From contig JAZAYU010000011.1 in the NCBI GenBank assembly GCA_038501625.1, positions 12,656,849-12,720,848 on the forward strand: DNA of 64,000 bases, in the 5' to 3' direction. Below, piece by piece: positions 23,369-34,881 of the stretch. The notes under the pieces are model-generated. The model worked only from the letters and a program-made list of their open reading frames with translations. It was not told where the DNA came from and did not search any database. Made by a program: the position numbers and the translations under genes. The stretch's first letter is position 1; every line of letters starts with the position of its first letter. This DNA is from Corbicula japonica. Lineage: Eukaryota; Mollusca; Bivalvia; Venerida; Cyrenidae.

Positions 23369-23523
23369 TGGCAAAATGCAAGATAACAGTTAAGCAAAAT
23401 TATCAAGAAAGTACCGACGGATGTATCCACATCGAGCTAGCTAAACCATGTAAAACATTCCCTGGGATACCTCTGATCCACGAGTTTCACAAAAAGCTGC
23501 ACAAGTTCGTAGATTCTTGGTAA
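23369..23523 (+). pseudogene. Coding-like terminal exon in the left arm
   Basis: After an acceptor-like TTGATTAG, 50 codons are open to a TAA at 23521-23523, including ESTDGCIHIELAKPC and EFHKKLHKFVDSW. The right arm (minus, about 25300-25455) has the related stretch EFHKMLQKFVD but with its frame altered upstream. This suggests a decayed gene carried in both arms. No family recognised. Confidence 0.3.
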
Positions 23524-24279
23524 GCGAAATAAGTAGCTAATCTCTGTTCAGTGTTCTCTACACATTTTATTTGCATTGGTTTAATAAATTCATAAGCTGT
23601 ACATCTTTTGTTTATCATACACAGTGTACATTAACTAGACAAAAACCGTGTACATGTATATGTTTAATGTTCTTTGTCGGAAATATCTTTATGAGTAATA
23701 AGCCTAGCTGATAAGAAGCTGGAGAATTCAAACTGAAAGTAGAAACCCGGAAGTAAGTTTTCCTTAAATTTCTTGAAAACCCTAACATTATTTTGACAAA
23801 TTGGCGCTAAACATTGTAGACCAGCATATACTTATTTCAGGAATGAGTTGCTTTGGTATATTGTCCATGGATTTCAGAGTTCTCATGCAAACGGTTTTTC
23901 TTTTGTTTTAGTATGTGCATGGTAATTAGAACATGAATTAGACTAAATTGAGCTTGCATATATTAACTTCATCCTTAGCTAAATACATTTCGTTACTAAA
24001 ATCTAGGTGGCAATAAGTATTTCCCCCAAAATTCAATTTTGAAAATTTAGCCACTTTTCGCCATTTGCAATGTTTGCGGAACCTTAACATGTCGGTATAG
24101 ATCAGCTCAATTTCTGATTTGATGTTACTACAACGTCCAAATATTGTTTCATCAACATTTAGAAGACTTTTCTTGTAAATAGGGGGAACGGAATAGCATT
24201 CTGAAGCTTTAGACGGGCGGCTTTTTCTAAAGTGACCACGTCCGGTGCCGCTGTTAACCGATGTTACCCTTCAACGTTC

Positions 24280-24905
24280 AAGTTTGGTCGATTATAATAT
24301 GTCGGTCATCAGGATGACCGACAATAACTTAAGTATACAAGACACATGATTATCTACATTAATGTCTCTTCCGGTAAACGTCTTCTCTGTATATCAAGCA
24401 TCAGCCTCTACACTTTCCTTTTGCATTCGTCTTAGAAACAGGTGGCATAGTCTAAATTATCCGTTCTGGACCGTGAGACACTGTTAACCGGTGTTCGGGC
24501 TAAAGATCTCAAGTTTGGTCGATTATAATATGTCATCATCAGGATGACCGACAAAAAGACGTAACCTATGTGTTACAGAGAGCCGCTCCTGTATGTCAAC
24601 GATGCACACGTACAATTTAAGACTTGTGAAAAAGTAACTACCGAAAATCGGCTATTAGCATCATGTTTTTATTTCGAAGATGTATGTGTGATTTATGCAT
24701 TTAAAGATTGTATCATAGATCGCACAAATTGAATGAATAGATTGCACGCGCTTTACTAGGTGTTTATTCTTATATTAAAGGTGGCCTGTCTGCCTTTTTC
24801 GTTTGACGAGCATAAAACTTACTTATTATCACATGTGTTTACATTATTTTATTGTCGGTCATCCTGATGACCGACATATTATAATGGACCAAACTTGAGC
24901 TTTCT
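24280..24905. repeat. Three copies of a palindromic block in the centre of the large palindrome
   Basis: GTTTGGTCGATTATAATATG followed by TCGGTCATCAGGATGACCGAC occurs at about 24281-24330 and, slightly shortened, at about 24512-24560. It recurs inverted at about 24850-24900. The block itself contains the palindrome GTCGGTCATCxGGATGACCGAC-like CGGTCATC/GATGACCG. Each copy lies beside a CTGTTAACCG.TGTT motif. Confidence 0.75.
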
Positions 24906-25839
24906 ACCTGAACACCGGTTAACAGCGATGTAAAGCAAAGTTCACGGACCAGACGGAACGGATAGTTTAGAAAAGTAGACTCTTACTAAGTCGTTATTTA
25001 TGGATAGACTCTTACTCAGTCGTTATCTATGAAAACCTAGAGGTCTTTTATTGGATGTTAAACGACGTCATATATGGAGTCTGTACCTATTCTTAAATCC
25101 TCTCTCCAGCTTCTGATCAGCTAGGCTTATTACTCATAAAGATATTTCCGACGAAGAACAATAAACATATACATGGATTTTGTCAAGTAAATGTATACTG
25201 TGTTTGATAAACAAAAGATGTACAGCTTATGACTCTATTAGCAACTACAATGTGTAGAGAGCACTGAACAGAGATTAGCTAATTATTTTGCTTTATTTTC
25301 TTATCTACGAACTTCTGAAGCATTTTGTGAAACTCGGGGTCAGGGGTATCACGGGGAACGTTTTTCATGTTTAAGCTAGCTCGATATGGATTGCATTCGT
25401 CATTACTTTTGATAAGTTTGCTAAAGTGTAATCTTGCATTTTGCCACTCAACTGGTTATTAAAGTTTTATAATGTTTTGAATGTAAAAATATCATTCGAA
25501 CATCAGAACACACATTTTTGCAGGAATCTTTAATCGGGTCATGAAACTGATTAATAGACAATACAAGTTTTAGCTTTCCAAAGTTTTAATTTGGTTTTGA
25601 AGCTACAAAATAATCTTTGGAACATGCGAAAACACATATTTTTGCGGAAGTTTCAAATCGAGTCATGAAACTGTCAATAATAGACAAAACAAAATTATGC
25701 TTTCCAAAAAGCTAGTCGGTCATTAGCATAACTCTTTTAACAAACAAAGACGGCGCTGAAGTGCATGCTTTAGGCAAATTTGAAATTAACGCGTTTGTTT
25801 GTTATTGGAAGTCATAAGACATTCTAAGTAAATACCAAC

Positions 25840-26125
25840 ATTCTAACGAAATTGTTCTAGATCAGAAAGAGCAATGTTATACCAGTGAGTCCCGGCCAGA
25901 CTGTGTGAACATTTTTTCTCTCCCACTCTGTGACAGTGAAAAACTTTGTTTTTTAAACATATTCTTAAGCTTTTGGTATATATTTACAGCTTGATTATCG
26001 TTGCTTTCTAACACTTTGTGACACAAAATAGTGTTTGATAAACTTTTCAATTTCGGTTTACCTTCAGGTGAATTATTTTGTTTGCAAACAGGGTTAGTTT
26101 TATCACCTGCTTAAATACATCTCCT
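25840..26125 (-). pseudogene. Conserved coding-like block in the right arm of the palindrome
   Basis: Open for about 75 codons on the minus strand (AGDKTNPVC ... VLESNDNQAVNIYQKL ... GRDSLV stop). It aligns with the left-arm block at 22690-22966. A stop lies just upstream of the aligned part in the same frame, so an exon would need an acceptor close to 26120. Unidentified. Confidence 0.3.
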
Positions 26126-26285
26126 TCGAAAGAAGGAATACCTAATAATAAACTTACATTTTTGTATGACATCCAATAAATATAAAGCGCTTTAATTTCA
26201 AGTGGCTTAAAGTTTAAACTTTTGTGCCGTCTTCTTAAAAGGTTGTGCTAATGACCGACTAGCTTTTTGGAAAGCTAAAACTTGT

Positions 26286-28886
26286 TGGTTTTTATAATTT
26301 ACTATACTTAAAGTATCTTCCTTTAAGGAGGATAATCTTATGACTTACTTCATGTGGCTAAATATAGATATTTCGGAAAACCACTCTGAAATGTCGTCTT
26401 ATAATTAACAGTTTTGTATAATAGTGATACATTTGTTGCAAAAATTTAATAGTTTTAAGGCTAATTTACATACTATTATATGTACATGTATAAACCACAC
26501 ATTAAATATCCACACGTTAATTGAATTATTGTTTTTTCGAGGAGTTCATATGTCACCATATTCTTTATTTGACACATCATTGTACCAATATATTTAATTT
26601 GCGTTTCGTTCGTTATCGCTTACATGGCCGACGTCAATAAGAAGCATTGTTTGAATAAGAATGAAATCGTGAAATAGTAGAAAAAAACTTTTGTTAAGTT
26701 ATTAAACCACTTACCTGTTTTCTTTTCGTAACATCTCTTTATAATCTGTTGTAGGTAAAAAATGTCACGTGATCACTTAATAAGGTATACAAATAAAGAG
26801 AGGGATTTCTACTTAAGATAAGATATGGAACGCACGGAAGGCAATACTCCTCTTTACGAATAGGTAATTGCCATTATAAATATATAAATAACAACAACAA
26901 CAACAACAGTTCATAACTTGAGAATTTTTAAAAAGGTTGTGCGTGCGTTTTGTGGTAGTGTGTTCATCCTTATCTACATATGAAAACAAAAACAACAACA
27001 GTTCATAAAAATGTTGCCGGTTATGTGTGCGTTCGTAAGGGTGGATGTTCTTATTAAGACAAAAGGGCATGATATTATAATATGTGAAAGTATTAAGACA
27101 TATAGGACTCGAAAGCTTTTTCGCCCAAGATGCGATCGTCAGATTTGTAGGGTATATTTGTCCTATATAAACCATTCCAAATGAAAGTGTGCACTGCTTC
27201 TTTCGGTGATTTTGTTTCATTAAATGCTTTTTAATGCCTAAATATTTGGCATCATTATTGAGATTAGATCATTTTTACTCTATGTTAAAACTATCTAAAT
27301 CTTATCTCAATTTTGATGACAACACTTTAGGCATATTTTTTTTTATCATTATCTCAGCAATCCGATAAGAAATTTAACCCTTTCCTTCATAAATACGCAT
27401 TTTACGCATGCGCGACCAGTGTTTAAAGAAGCCGCAAAGACTGAATCCCGATTCTGACGCATATTTAAAAGTGAGGCTTCCAAGCCGTGGTAGCCAGGGT
27501 TACGCTACAAGCATAACTCTAGGTACTTGTTAATGTTGTAAATATTGGGTTGCGCTCACATGTGTCAAATATATATGCAGAAATCCTGCAAATCACAGAT
27601 AACACCAACGGCAAAATTTAAAATTAAGTATGTATATCAAAGAGTTGAATGAACAATATCAAAATCTATACTGGCTGGCATGTTGAAACCACCTATCTTA
27701 AAACTGGCTGAAAAATTAAAACAAAAGTCAGTTTAGATGTACTATAAATATACCTAATTATCGTGCTCATCGACCTTCAAAGGACGTAACTGATAACAAC
27801 ACTACAAAGTAAGATAAAATAGGTAGCATTATAAAATTTAATGTGTATGCTATGTACACTGGTTTAATTATGATGTTTCAATATATATGCTAATGGTTAA
27901 AAGTCTTACATTGTATCTACAAAAACTTCAATATCTTTATTGGTTTTTGCACACCCATAAATTTGGTTTCGAGGGAAAGATGGCATTTATATGCATTTAA
28001 TAAAAAGAAAGAATTTAAGATTTCGAGCCTGTACTGCCGTTGGTGTAATGAGTTGAAAAATTGGATTTTTGTTCATAACAAGTTCGATGTAAGGGAAATA
28101 GCAGAGTACAGCCTAAAACACAAGTTCAACAACAGACACACATACCCTAACATTTGAAAATGATTGCGAATTAATATCGTAATAAGTATGAAATTTCTGC
28201 GACAGGAAATGTTCGTAAATTAAATGGAATATTGTGTGCACCTATTTATTTGACATTAACAATAAACGTACATGTATATAGCAATTATTTATAATTTAAG
28301 GAACAATCGGGTTACAACAAAAACAGGGTGTTTACAAAATTATATTCGTGACATTTGGTGATAGCCGCATTATTAACTTGATATATGAGTTCAGGCGAAT
28401 CTGGGAAATGATTTTGTATTGTTTTGATAACAATAATAAACAATATATTGTTTTGCAACTAGTGTTCGTCGTGTACCATTTAAAACATTTGTATATACTT
28501 TATTTCATTTTGAATGCCATTATGGTTTTTTTCATATATATTTCCCAGTTTGATTTGTTTTTGCTTTTAAATTACTGTTTTTGTTCAGTACATGTTAAAT
28601 TGGAAAGCAAATTCATGGATGATAGTTTTAATATTTCTTCTGTCTGTATTTCCGTGTTTTTTTTTCGCTAGAATTCACTTTTTGTCGTATGTTTAAAACA
28701 ATAATCAAAACTAATGTTTTTCACATGTAATGTCTTTTATAACCAATGTCAACTTATTAAACAACCCATTAAACGACTTGTTTATTTTGTATGAAAACAA
28801 TACAATTCATTTTCTTAACAAAATATGCATGGCGATCTTTTACATAGCCATGTCAAAGGTTTAATAGAAATAAAAACAATCAATTC
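26286..28886. other. Intergenic stretch with repeat copies
   Basis: No gene recognised. It contains a (CAA)n tract at about 26888-26906, a partial copy (about 27173-27290) of the MITE seen whole at 33937-34142, and the inverted copy of the 11090 repeat at about 27570-27800. ORFs here (for example 26813-27220 minus, 28348-28671 plus) are AT-rich and show no protein-like pattern. Confidence 0.5.
27570..27800 (-). repeat. Dispersed repeat, copy 2 of the 11090 family
   Basis: Reverse complement matches 11090-11345 in block order, including TCAGTTACGTCCTTTGAAG and GTTATCTGTGATTTGCAGGA. Confidence 0.65.
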
Positions 28887-31800
28887 TTACAGTTGGGTAC
28901 TCAAGTCAGAAATATCTTCACTCAGACTGCTTACATTTCTTTTTTCCCAAATAGCATAATGCGTGTGTACCTTTTCTACAGTACACCCAACATCGTTCCA
29001 TTGATAATCGTGCCAACTGAAAAAGTGACAACAATTCTCATCCCTTCCCCCATATGGTTTCCCTCTGAACCAGTCTGTGAATGTAACCACATTGTTCGCA
29101 CCGTACCATTTCCACGTGCCTTCCTTCTCCTGATCCGTCATCCCGATCCACCAGAAAGCCTCTTGATAGAAAATAAGAACATTTAGAAAAAAAACATGTT
29201 GTTTGTTATCACCTGATCAACGGCTAATGAATCAAAGAGTTTTATTATAAGCACGTTTATAATTTCAAGTCCATTTTTAATATGTCAAAATTATACCAAT
29301 GCAATTGTTAGTTTTAGTTATTGAAGCTCTTTAACTTATTGATTTTTAATTGTCGATCAGAATCGAATTAATCATTACACGGGTTGCTAATTATCATTCA
29401 TTATAATTCTGTTATTCTTAAGCGAAATTCATTTTCAGGGCAACACGTATGGTCTGTAATGCTAAATAACATTTAACCTTTCATTGTCCTTATGTAGTTT
29501 TTCAGAAAGTTATTCTCTTCCGCCGTTTCGACGAAGACGACTCGGGCGCCATTCTGCTCGCAAATTTCCTAAAACAAACAAGTTAGTTTGATGGCGTTAC
29601 ATTAATAATACTCAAAAAGATAAGACAAACTGTTGCGCAAAGCATATTTGAATTGTTGCTAACTTCTTTTGCTACATGGTGACGACTCGACGTGTTTAGA
29701 AAAAGGGTCAAAGATCATAAAACTATATGATTGTAGACCAGTCACAAATCTCAAAAATATGATTGAGACGGGTTTTCAGATTTAGTTGTATGATCTTGGG
29801 CTTAAGTATTTATAACTGTTTAAGTATTAGTTCACAAATAAAATGTCTACTATTTTGAGCATTTGAGATGGATAATCACAAATTATGGTAAAGTTGGGCA
29901 AAACTAGCAATCAATACAATAAGAAGTTCGATATCCATAAACCCCGCGAAGGAGTTTTAATCTATCCAGGCCTACAGTATTTACCAGGATTCTGGACATC
30001 TCTGCAAAGCCTTAAAACTTGGCTTTACTGTTAGTTCTCAACGGGAGCAGATTGCACTTGGCAGCCAATGAAATGTAAGAGTTCATATTTTAATACTGTC
30101 ATAAATAGTATTAATATTGTCAAGAACTAGCAGCTGGCAACCATTGGTAATGTGGATTTTAACATGTTTAATAAATAGTGTGAAAGTCGTTCTAACGTCT
30201 ATAATTTTGACAGAGTATTTAGCAATTATCGTGGCCGCCAACATGTTATTGTGTAGTAGGGTAAACCTTACTGCTGCTTTAGCAAAACTAATCTACGTGT
30301 ACTTCCAAAACAGATAACAAGAGTCTTGGAACGCTACCCAGCCGTCAGGACACTCCTGTTCACATGCTTCTGAAAAAAGCAAATTCTGGTTTTTAAATGT
30401 AGTTCACTTGTTTGAATAATTGCATACAATTTTATATAAAATACAAACTGAACATTTAATATATTTCCTAAAACTAAATGGGTCCAAGATCATAAAACTA
30501 AGATTGGAGACCAGCCTAAAATATAAAGCATCTGATTGGCCGAAATGGCTACCAGTCGCCATTTCAGCCAATCAGATGCTTGAGATTTGAGACTGGTCTC
30601 CAAATTTAGTTTGCTAATCTTGGGCAATGATTACAAATGAAGCTCCCGTGTGCATATTGCAAATTTGGTTTAATTCCTGACTTTTTTCTAGATTAAAACT
30701 CGCATACACGTGTTGTAAGAAAAACATGTTCTCTCGGATCAGTGTGGAGCTTATTTAATAGTACCATTTTGAGCACACCATGGGAACGGTGCCTTGTGAT
30801 ATTTGACATTTTGTTATTAATAATATTAAAAACAACGTAAATTTTCTATTATTTTCACAGACACTAAAGGTAAATTTGTCTGTCATTGTTTTGAAAATTA
30901 TGAGGTGTCAAAATGAAATGTATGGGTTTTCTTGCATTTTGAGTAATTTAAGCATTAATAATGTTATTCAAGTTGCATAATGATAACAACATAAGGCATT
31001 GCGGAAACGAGGAATACTAGTTACATAAAGTGTGGTACCGGGTATGAAATGTATGTCTAGTTTCAAAATAAAACAAGTTCCATTTAAATCCATAAAAATA
31101 ATGAATTGCTATGTCCACTTCAATGTTCCTTCTAGTGCCAAACAAGCTTTAGTTTTTCAAAAAACTCTTGTAAAAACCTCTTTTTTATTCATTTGAGTGG
31201 AAATTGTTTATTTTGACACTGGAAATACACTACAAAGCAGGTACCGTACTTCATTAAATTTGTAATAAATACTATTGCCTGATGTTCTTGTCACTATTCA
31301 ATTTTAATAACTCTCAAATAGCTTTAATTATTCAAAATGCAAGAGAAAAACATTCATTTTGACACCTCATAATTTTTAAAATAATAGGCTGAGAAATTCA
31401 GACCTTAAACTATACAAATGTATATTTGCATTGTTTGCTTTCTAATTAAAATATTTATTTAGTAAAACGGGTTAAACTAAGATATTTGTTAACGTATAAA
31501 AAAAGTAGCTTAAGTTTATCTCCAGTAATGTTAAATCAGGTTTTAATCTGCGCATAATAAAAAAATGAGTTACTTCCATCAATCTGTTTCTGTAACTGCT
31601 CTAGCTTCATCTCCATTCGTGATACCTTCTCAGTGAATTCAACAAAATTTTCTTCTTGGAAACAACCACAGGACTTTGGTTCTGAAATCATGGATCGACA
31701 TTGTCACTTAGGTCACAGAAAATGCATCGTGTTTGACCATAATTAATATTACTTAAGACGTATAGACAAATAATGGACATGGTCATTAATAATTAACAAT

Positions 31801-34800
31801 ATTTTTATGGGTAGTTTCTTGGAAAAAAACGTATACTTAAAATGACAACATACTAAGCCTAAATTTATATTACAGGGTGGCTACACTACGTCACTTTAAG
31901 AATGTCGAGCACACACAAATCACTCGCTTCAGGTATGTTATTTGCTTATTTATCAGTAATTTCTGGACCGAATTTGATCACATAAAGAGCACCGTACTCA
32001 TGTGAAAAAAACAAAACAAACATTTTCATCGACATTTAACCTCAACTATCAATCGGATGCCGTTTTCTCAAGCATTCAAAGAAAAAAGTTTGCTTGAAAG
32101 TGTGACTTTGTCTCATATTTCGTTCACAAAACTGCTCGTACCTATCTGATAAAGGCAATAAAGTTGAATTTTAATGTGTAAGCAAAAAATATCATAATAT
32201 TATTATCTTTTCACGAAAAATAATGTTGGAGTGTGGTGTTTATTTTTCGTTTTGTCAGTAATGATTCCTAACTCTCTGCCATCTCTTCGACACAACCACA
32301 AATTTACAAATATTACACAGATATAGCAAAGCGTGGTGTTAGGACTTGCAGTCTTTTGATTTTGGTTTACAAAAAATATTTTTGCAACATTCGATATACC
32401 TAGACTAGGTTAACACTTAAATCTTCAAGAGTTCAAGTAAAAACAAGAACATACATTTATAATAACAACATTTGACAGTTTGGCTATACCACGTGGTTTG
32501 TGGCGTCATTTTTCGGTATACGCCAAGAAAAAAACTCATCGAATCAAATCTTCGAAAGCGTGTAATTATTTTATTAGTTCACCATTTTCGAAGAAATTAA
32601 GCGCATTCTAAGTGAAAAGTTGAACACTACCTACGGTTGTCAATACATTAGTCGCCTTTTGTCTACTTTTGTCTGTGATTAGAGGCAAATACTGATATTT
32701 TTTATCATTCAATTTCAGTACTAGCCCCTAATCACAGACAAAAGTAGATATCATAAGACATTAAGTATTAATCGTGAAAACTGATAAGTAAAATTATGTT
32801 ATGTTATTTACAATATTATAACATATGCAATAACTGTTCTCTGAAAATTTTGTTGATTTTCATAAAATGTTTGAAAATAGGATCAATTATAGATTATAGC
32901 TCATACGAGGATCGGGATCGGACCGGAGCGGAATCAAGAAACATTGTTAACATTTTGATTGTAAACTTAACTTACCTATTTCCTCCGAGTTGTTTCCGTT
33001 CCATTCAAGTTGTACTTCGGTATCGTCATTTGTTCTTTGTGACCCTGTTCCTCTGCCTATTCAATAAAATGTTTATTTTACCTTTTTGCCTATCGTATTA
33101 AAACAAATCTGTTTCCAATGAAAACTAACGTACATGTGTTTGTAAGTAATTCTAAATAAAAAACAACACGGTGATGTATCACGCGATGAGGTGATATAAT
33201 TTTATTTCTGAACAAATCAAATTCATGAATCAAACCATTGAAAGTACTGAGAGGTCGGCATACTGTCAGGAGTTTTGAAAGTTAGAACTACTTTTCGGCG
33301 GCTCTTAGGCTTGCAGTTTGTTACTATTATTAGACCAGTTGACAACGTCAAGAGTCAGAAAACCGATAAGTCTGGGTCTGCCGTCAAACGTTAGAAAATT
33401 TGGTTTTCTTGTTGAGAAGTAAGAAAAGTGTAAATTTATCGAAATTTTTATCCCTGGTTATTAATGATAAGCTAATGTTATTAATTTTCTACCAGATCAA
33501 TCATTCCCGATTGTTAATGATATTGCCCCTACTGGGGAGCGAACCCGTACGGCTACAGCGCCTATCATGCAACCCAATTAGGCTGCCGATTGAGAGAAGT
33601 TATTAACTTTTGGGGTAACATTGTTGGTGTCGTGTTTGGATTTATTTGGCTACGGACTGTCACCGGCGCTATGCTAGTTCACTTCCCAGTTTGCGCCCGA
33701 ATCATTAATACACACTTGTTGGCGTTTGGAAAATAAGAAAGTTAGTAGCATACATGAATTTATTAGAAGATGCGGTTATTGTGCACAAATGTTGAATGAA
33801 ATTGATGAAACACATGTATAAACCTTTAAATCGTGAATGCAAATTACCTTTGAAATAACTACAAGAACTTTTATAATAGACAAGAGATACATCAGAATAT
33901 CAACAAAACGAACTTCAACCAGGATATTTTACTATACTCTATTCCAAAATAAAGTGAAAACTTTGTTTTCGGTGATTTTGTTTTTATTAACTGCATTTCT
34001 TAATGCCTAAATATTTGGTATCAAAATTGAGATAAGATCATTTAAATTCGATACTTGTAAAACTTTCTATGATCAAATGTTGAAACCAAATATTTAACAA
34101 AACCGGAAATATAATAAAAACACACTTCCTTTTGGAATAGAGTATACATTAAATAAAATGCAATTAACTTGCTATGAACCAGCGCAACGTATGCTCATTA
34201 TGGAAAAACACACAATTAGTTCATTACTGTTATCACCTTCAATGCATTGTCTGTGGAGCTTCTCGACGGGCGTCTTAGGATATAAATTCTTTTCTTATTT
34301 AAAACTCCTAAATATTCTCAAAAAAAATTGAAAGTACGTGTGATACGTTTTTGGATGGTTGTTAGATTTGCAAAAAGACGAAAAAGCAAACGCACGCTAT
34401 TTTGCAGCCACTGATGGCAAAACGTGCGTGTTCATCGACGTCGCACGTAAAACATTTTCCACAGCCTAATAGTTTGTGGGAGGCTTTCATGTAAATGAGC
34501 CCACAACTCGGAGGAAATAAATTTATAGCAAAACAACGATCTTAAGAAATTGTTTCATCTCACTGAAGTGTGGGATGAATGTAAATACCATTAACACCAA
34601 ACCTTTTATTACATTAAAATTCTATTACTGTTTTCGATATTAAAAACCTATTATTTCATGTACTTACCCATTCCCTCGCGGATACTTATGAATAGAATAA
34701 TGGCTATCAAGGCAACGCTCACAACAGCCATAAATACTTTCAACCAACGCGCACTGTTCGAATTATTTTTAATCCTTTCAAAGAAGTGCAGCCCATCAAA

Positions 34801-34881
34801 TTCACTTGTGTTCATTTCATTATCCGTTGGCCCTTCACGTGTATCAAAACCATTGTCATAGGGAATCTTACTTTGCGCCAT
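28887..34881 (-). CDS. Type II membrane protein with C-type lectin domain, atypical
   Basis: Six minus-strand exons: 34668-34881, 32976-33056, 31574-31681, about 30312-30369, 29478-29568 and 28887-29161. Exon one starts at ATG 34881: cytosolic N-terminus, then a membrane span (WLKVFMAVVSVALIAIILF) and donor GTAAGT. Exons two and three give a polar and then a coiled stalk with CGCF. Exon four opens a C-type lectin domain (CPDGWVAFQDSCYLF). Exon five gives EICEQNGARVVFVETAEENNFL, and exon six WWIGMTDQEKEGTW, QWND and the C-terminus. Phases agree (1, 1, 1, then 1 between exons five and six), but exon four does not join exon five in frame. The usual segment with the conserved Trp between CYLF and the next Cys is missing, so a small exon was overlooked or lost. 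The last canonical Cys (ICEK) is Trp here (YAIWEK), and the sugar-specificity triplet is replaced by KPY. It may be a divergent receptor or a decaying one. Confidence 0.7.
29709..29801. repeat. MITE, GATCATAAAACTAA family
   Basis: AAAGATCATAAAACTATATG with AGACCAGTCACAAATCTCAA and the inverse end TTTAGTTGTATGATCTTGGG. Lies in the lectin gene intron. Confidence 0.65.
30484..30627. repeat. MITE, GATCATAAAACTAA family, most complete copy
   Basis: CAAGATCATAAAACTAAGAT, GGAGACCAG, ATCTGATTGGCCGAAATGGC, a centre, GCCATTTCAGCCAATCAGAT, CTGGTCTCC and a complementary end. The whole unit is a near-palindrome in a lectin intron. Confidence 0.8.
30889..31385. repeat. MITE-like element with about 60-bp inverted ends
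   Basis: AAATTATGAGGTGTCAAAAT and CTTGCATTTTGAGTAATTTA at the left are repeated in reverse complement at 31321-31385. The interior lacks coding capacity. It lies in the lectin gene. Confidence 0.75.
32663..32747. repeat. Hairpin with exact 20-bp arms
   Basis: CTACTTTTGTCTGTGATTAG at 32663-32682 is exactly inverted at 32728-32747, with a 45-base loop. It is located in the lectin gene intron between exons two and three. Confidence 0.85.
33937..34142. repeat. Small MITE with TATA flanks
   Basis: CTCTATTCCAAAAT...AAAGTG at the left and CACTTCCTTTTGGAATAGAG at the right are inverted ends of a 206-bp unit. Both sides are flanked by TATA, which may be the target duplication. A partial relative lies at 27173-27290. 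Confidence 0.75.

Larger units (their letters stand above)
22538..26285. mobile_element. 3.7 kb imperfect palindrome / foldback-like element
   Basis: The ends are inverted copies: ACAAGTTTTAGCTTT...GCTAGTCGGTCATTAGCA at 22538 and its complement ending at 26285. The arms (about 22538-23740 and 25095-26285) match in reverse complement through many blocks. Examples are GGATG.CATACAAAAATGTAAGTT, CAGCGCCGTCTTT, the GTTCCAAAGATTATTTTGT region, CTAATCTCTGTTCAGTG and CTAGGCTTATTACTCATAAAGATATTTCCGA (read as separate blocks with mismatches between). Each arm itself contains a 575-610 bp unit with its own inverted ends (22538-23117; about 25680-26285). No transposase was found. It could be a foldback-type DNA transposon or an inverted duplication of a repeat cluster. 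Confidence 0.75.

Noticed and set aside
26813..27220. A 135-codon ORF on the minus strand with a cysteine run
   Set aside because: The cysteine run is the antisense of a (CAA)n tract, and the rest is AT-rich repeat sequence. No splice sites or family pattern.
28348..28671. A hydrophobic 107-codon ORF
   Set aside because: It is AT-rich and Phe/Leu/Tyr-heavy as expected from low GC, with no flanking exons.
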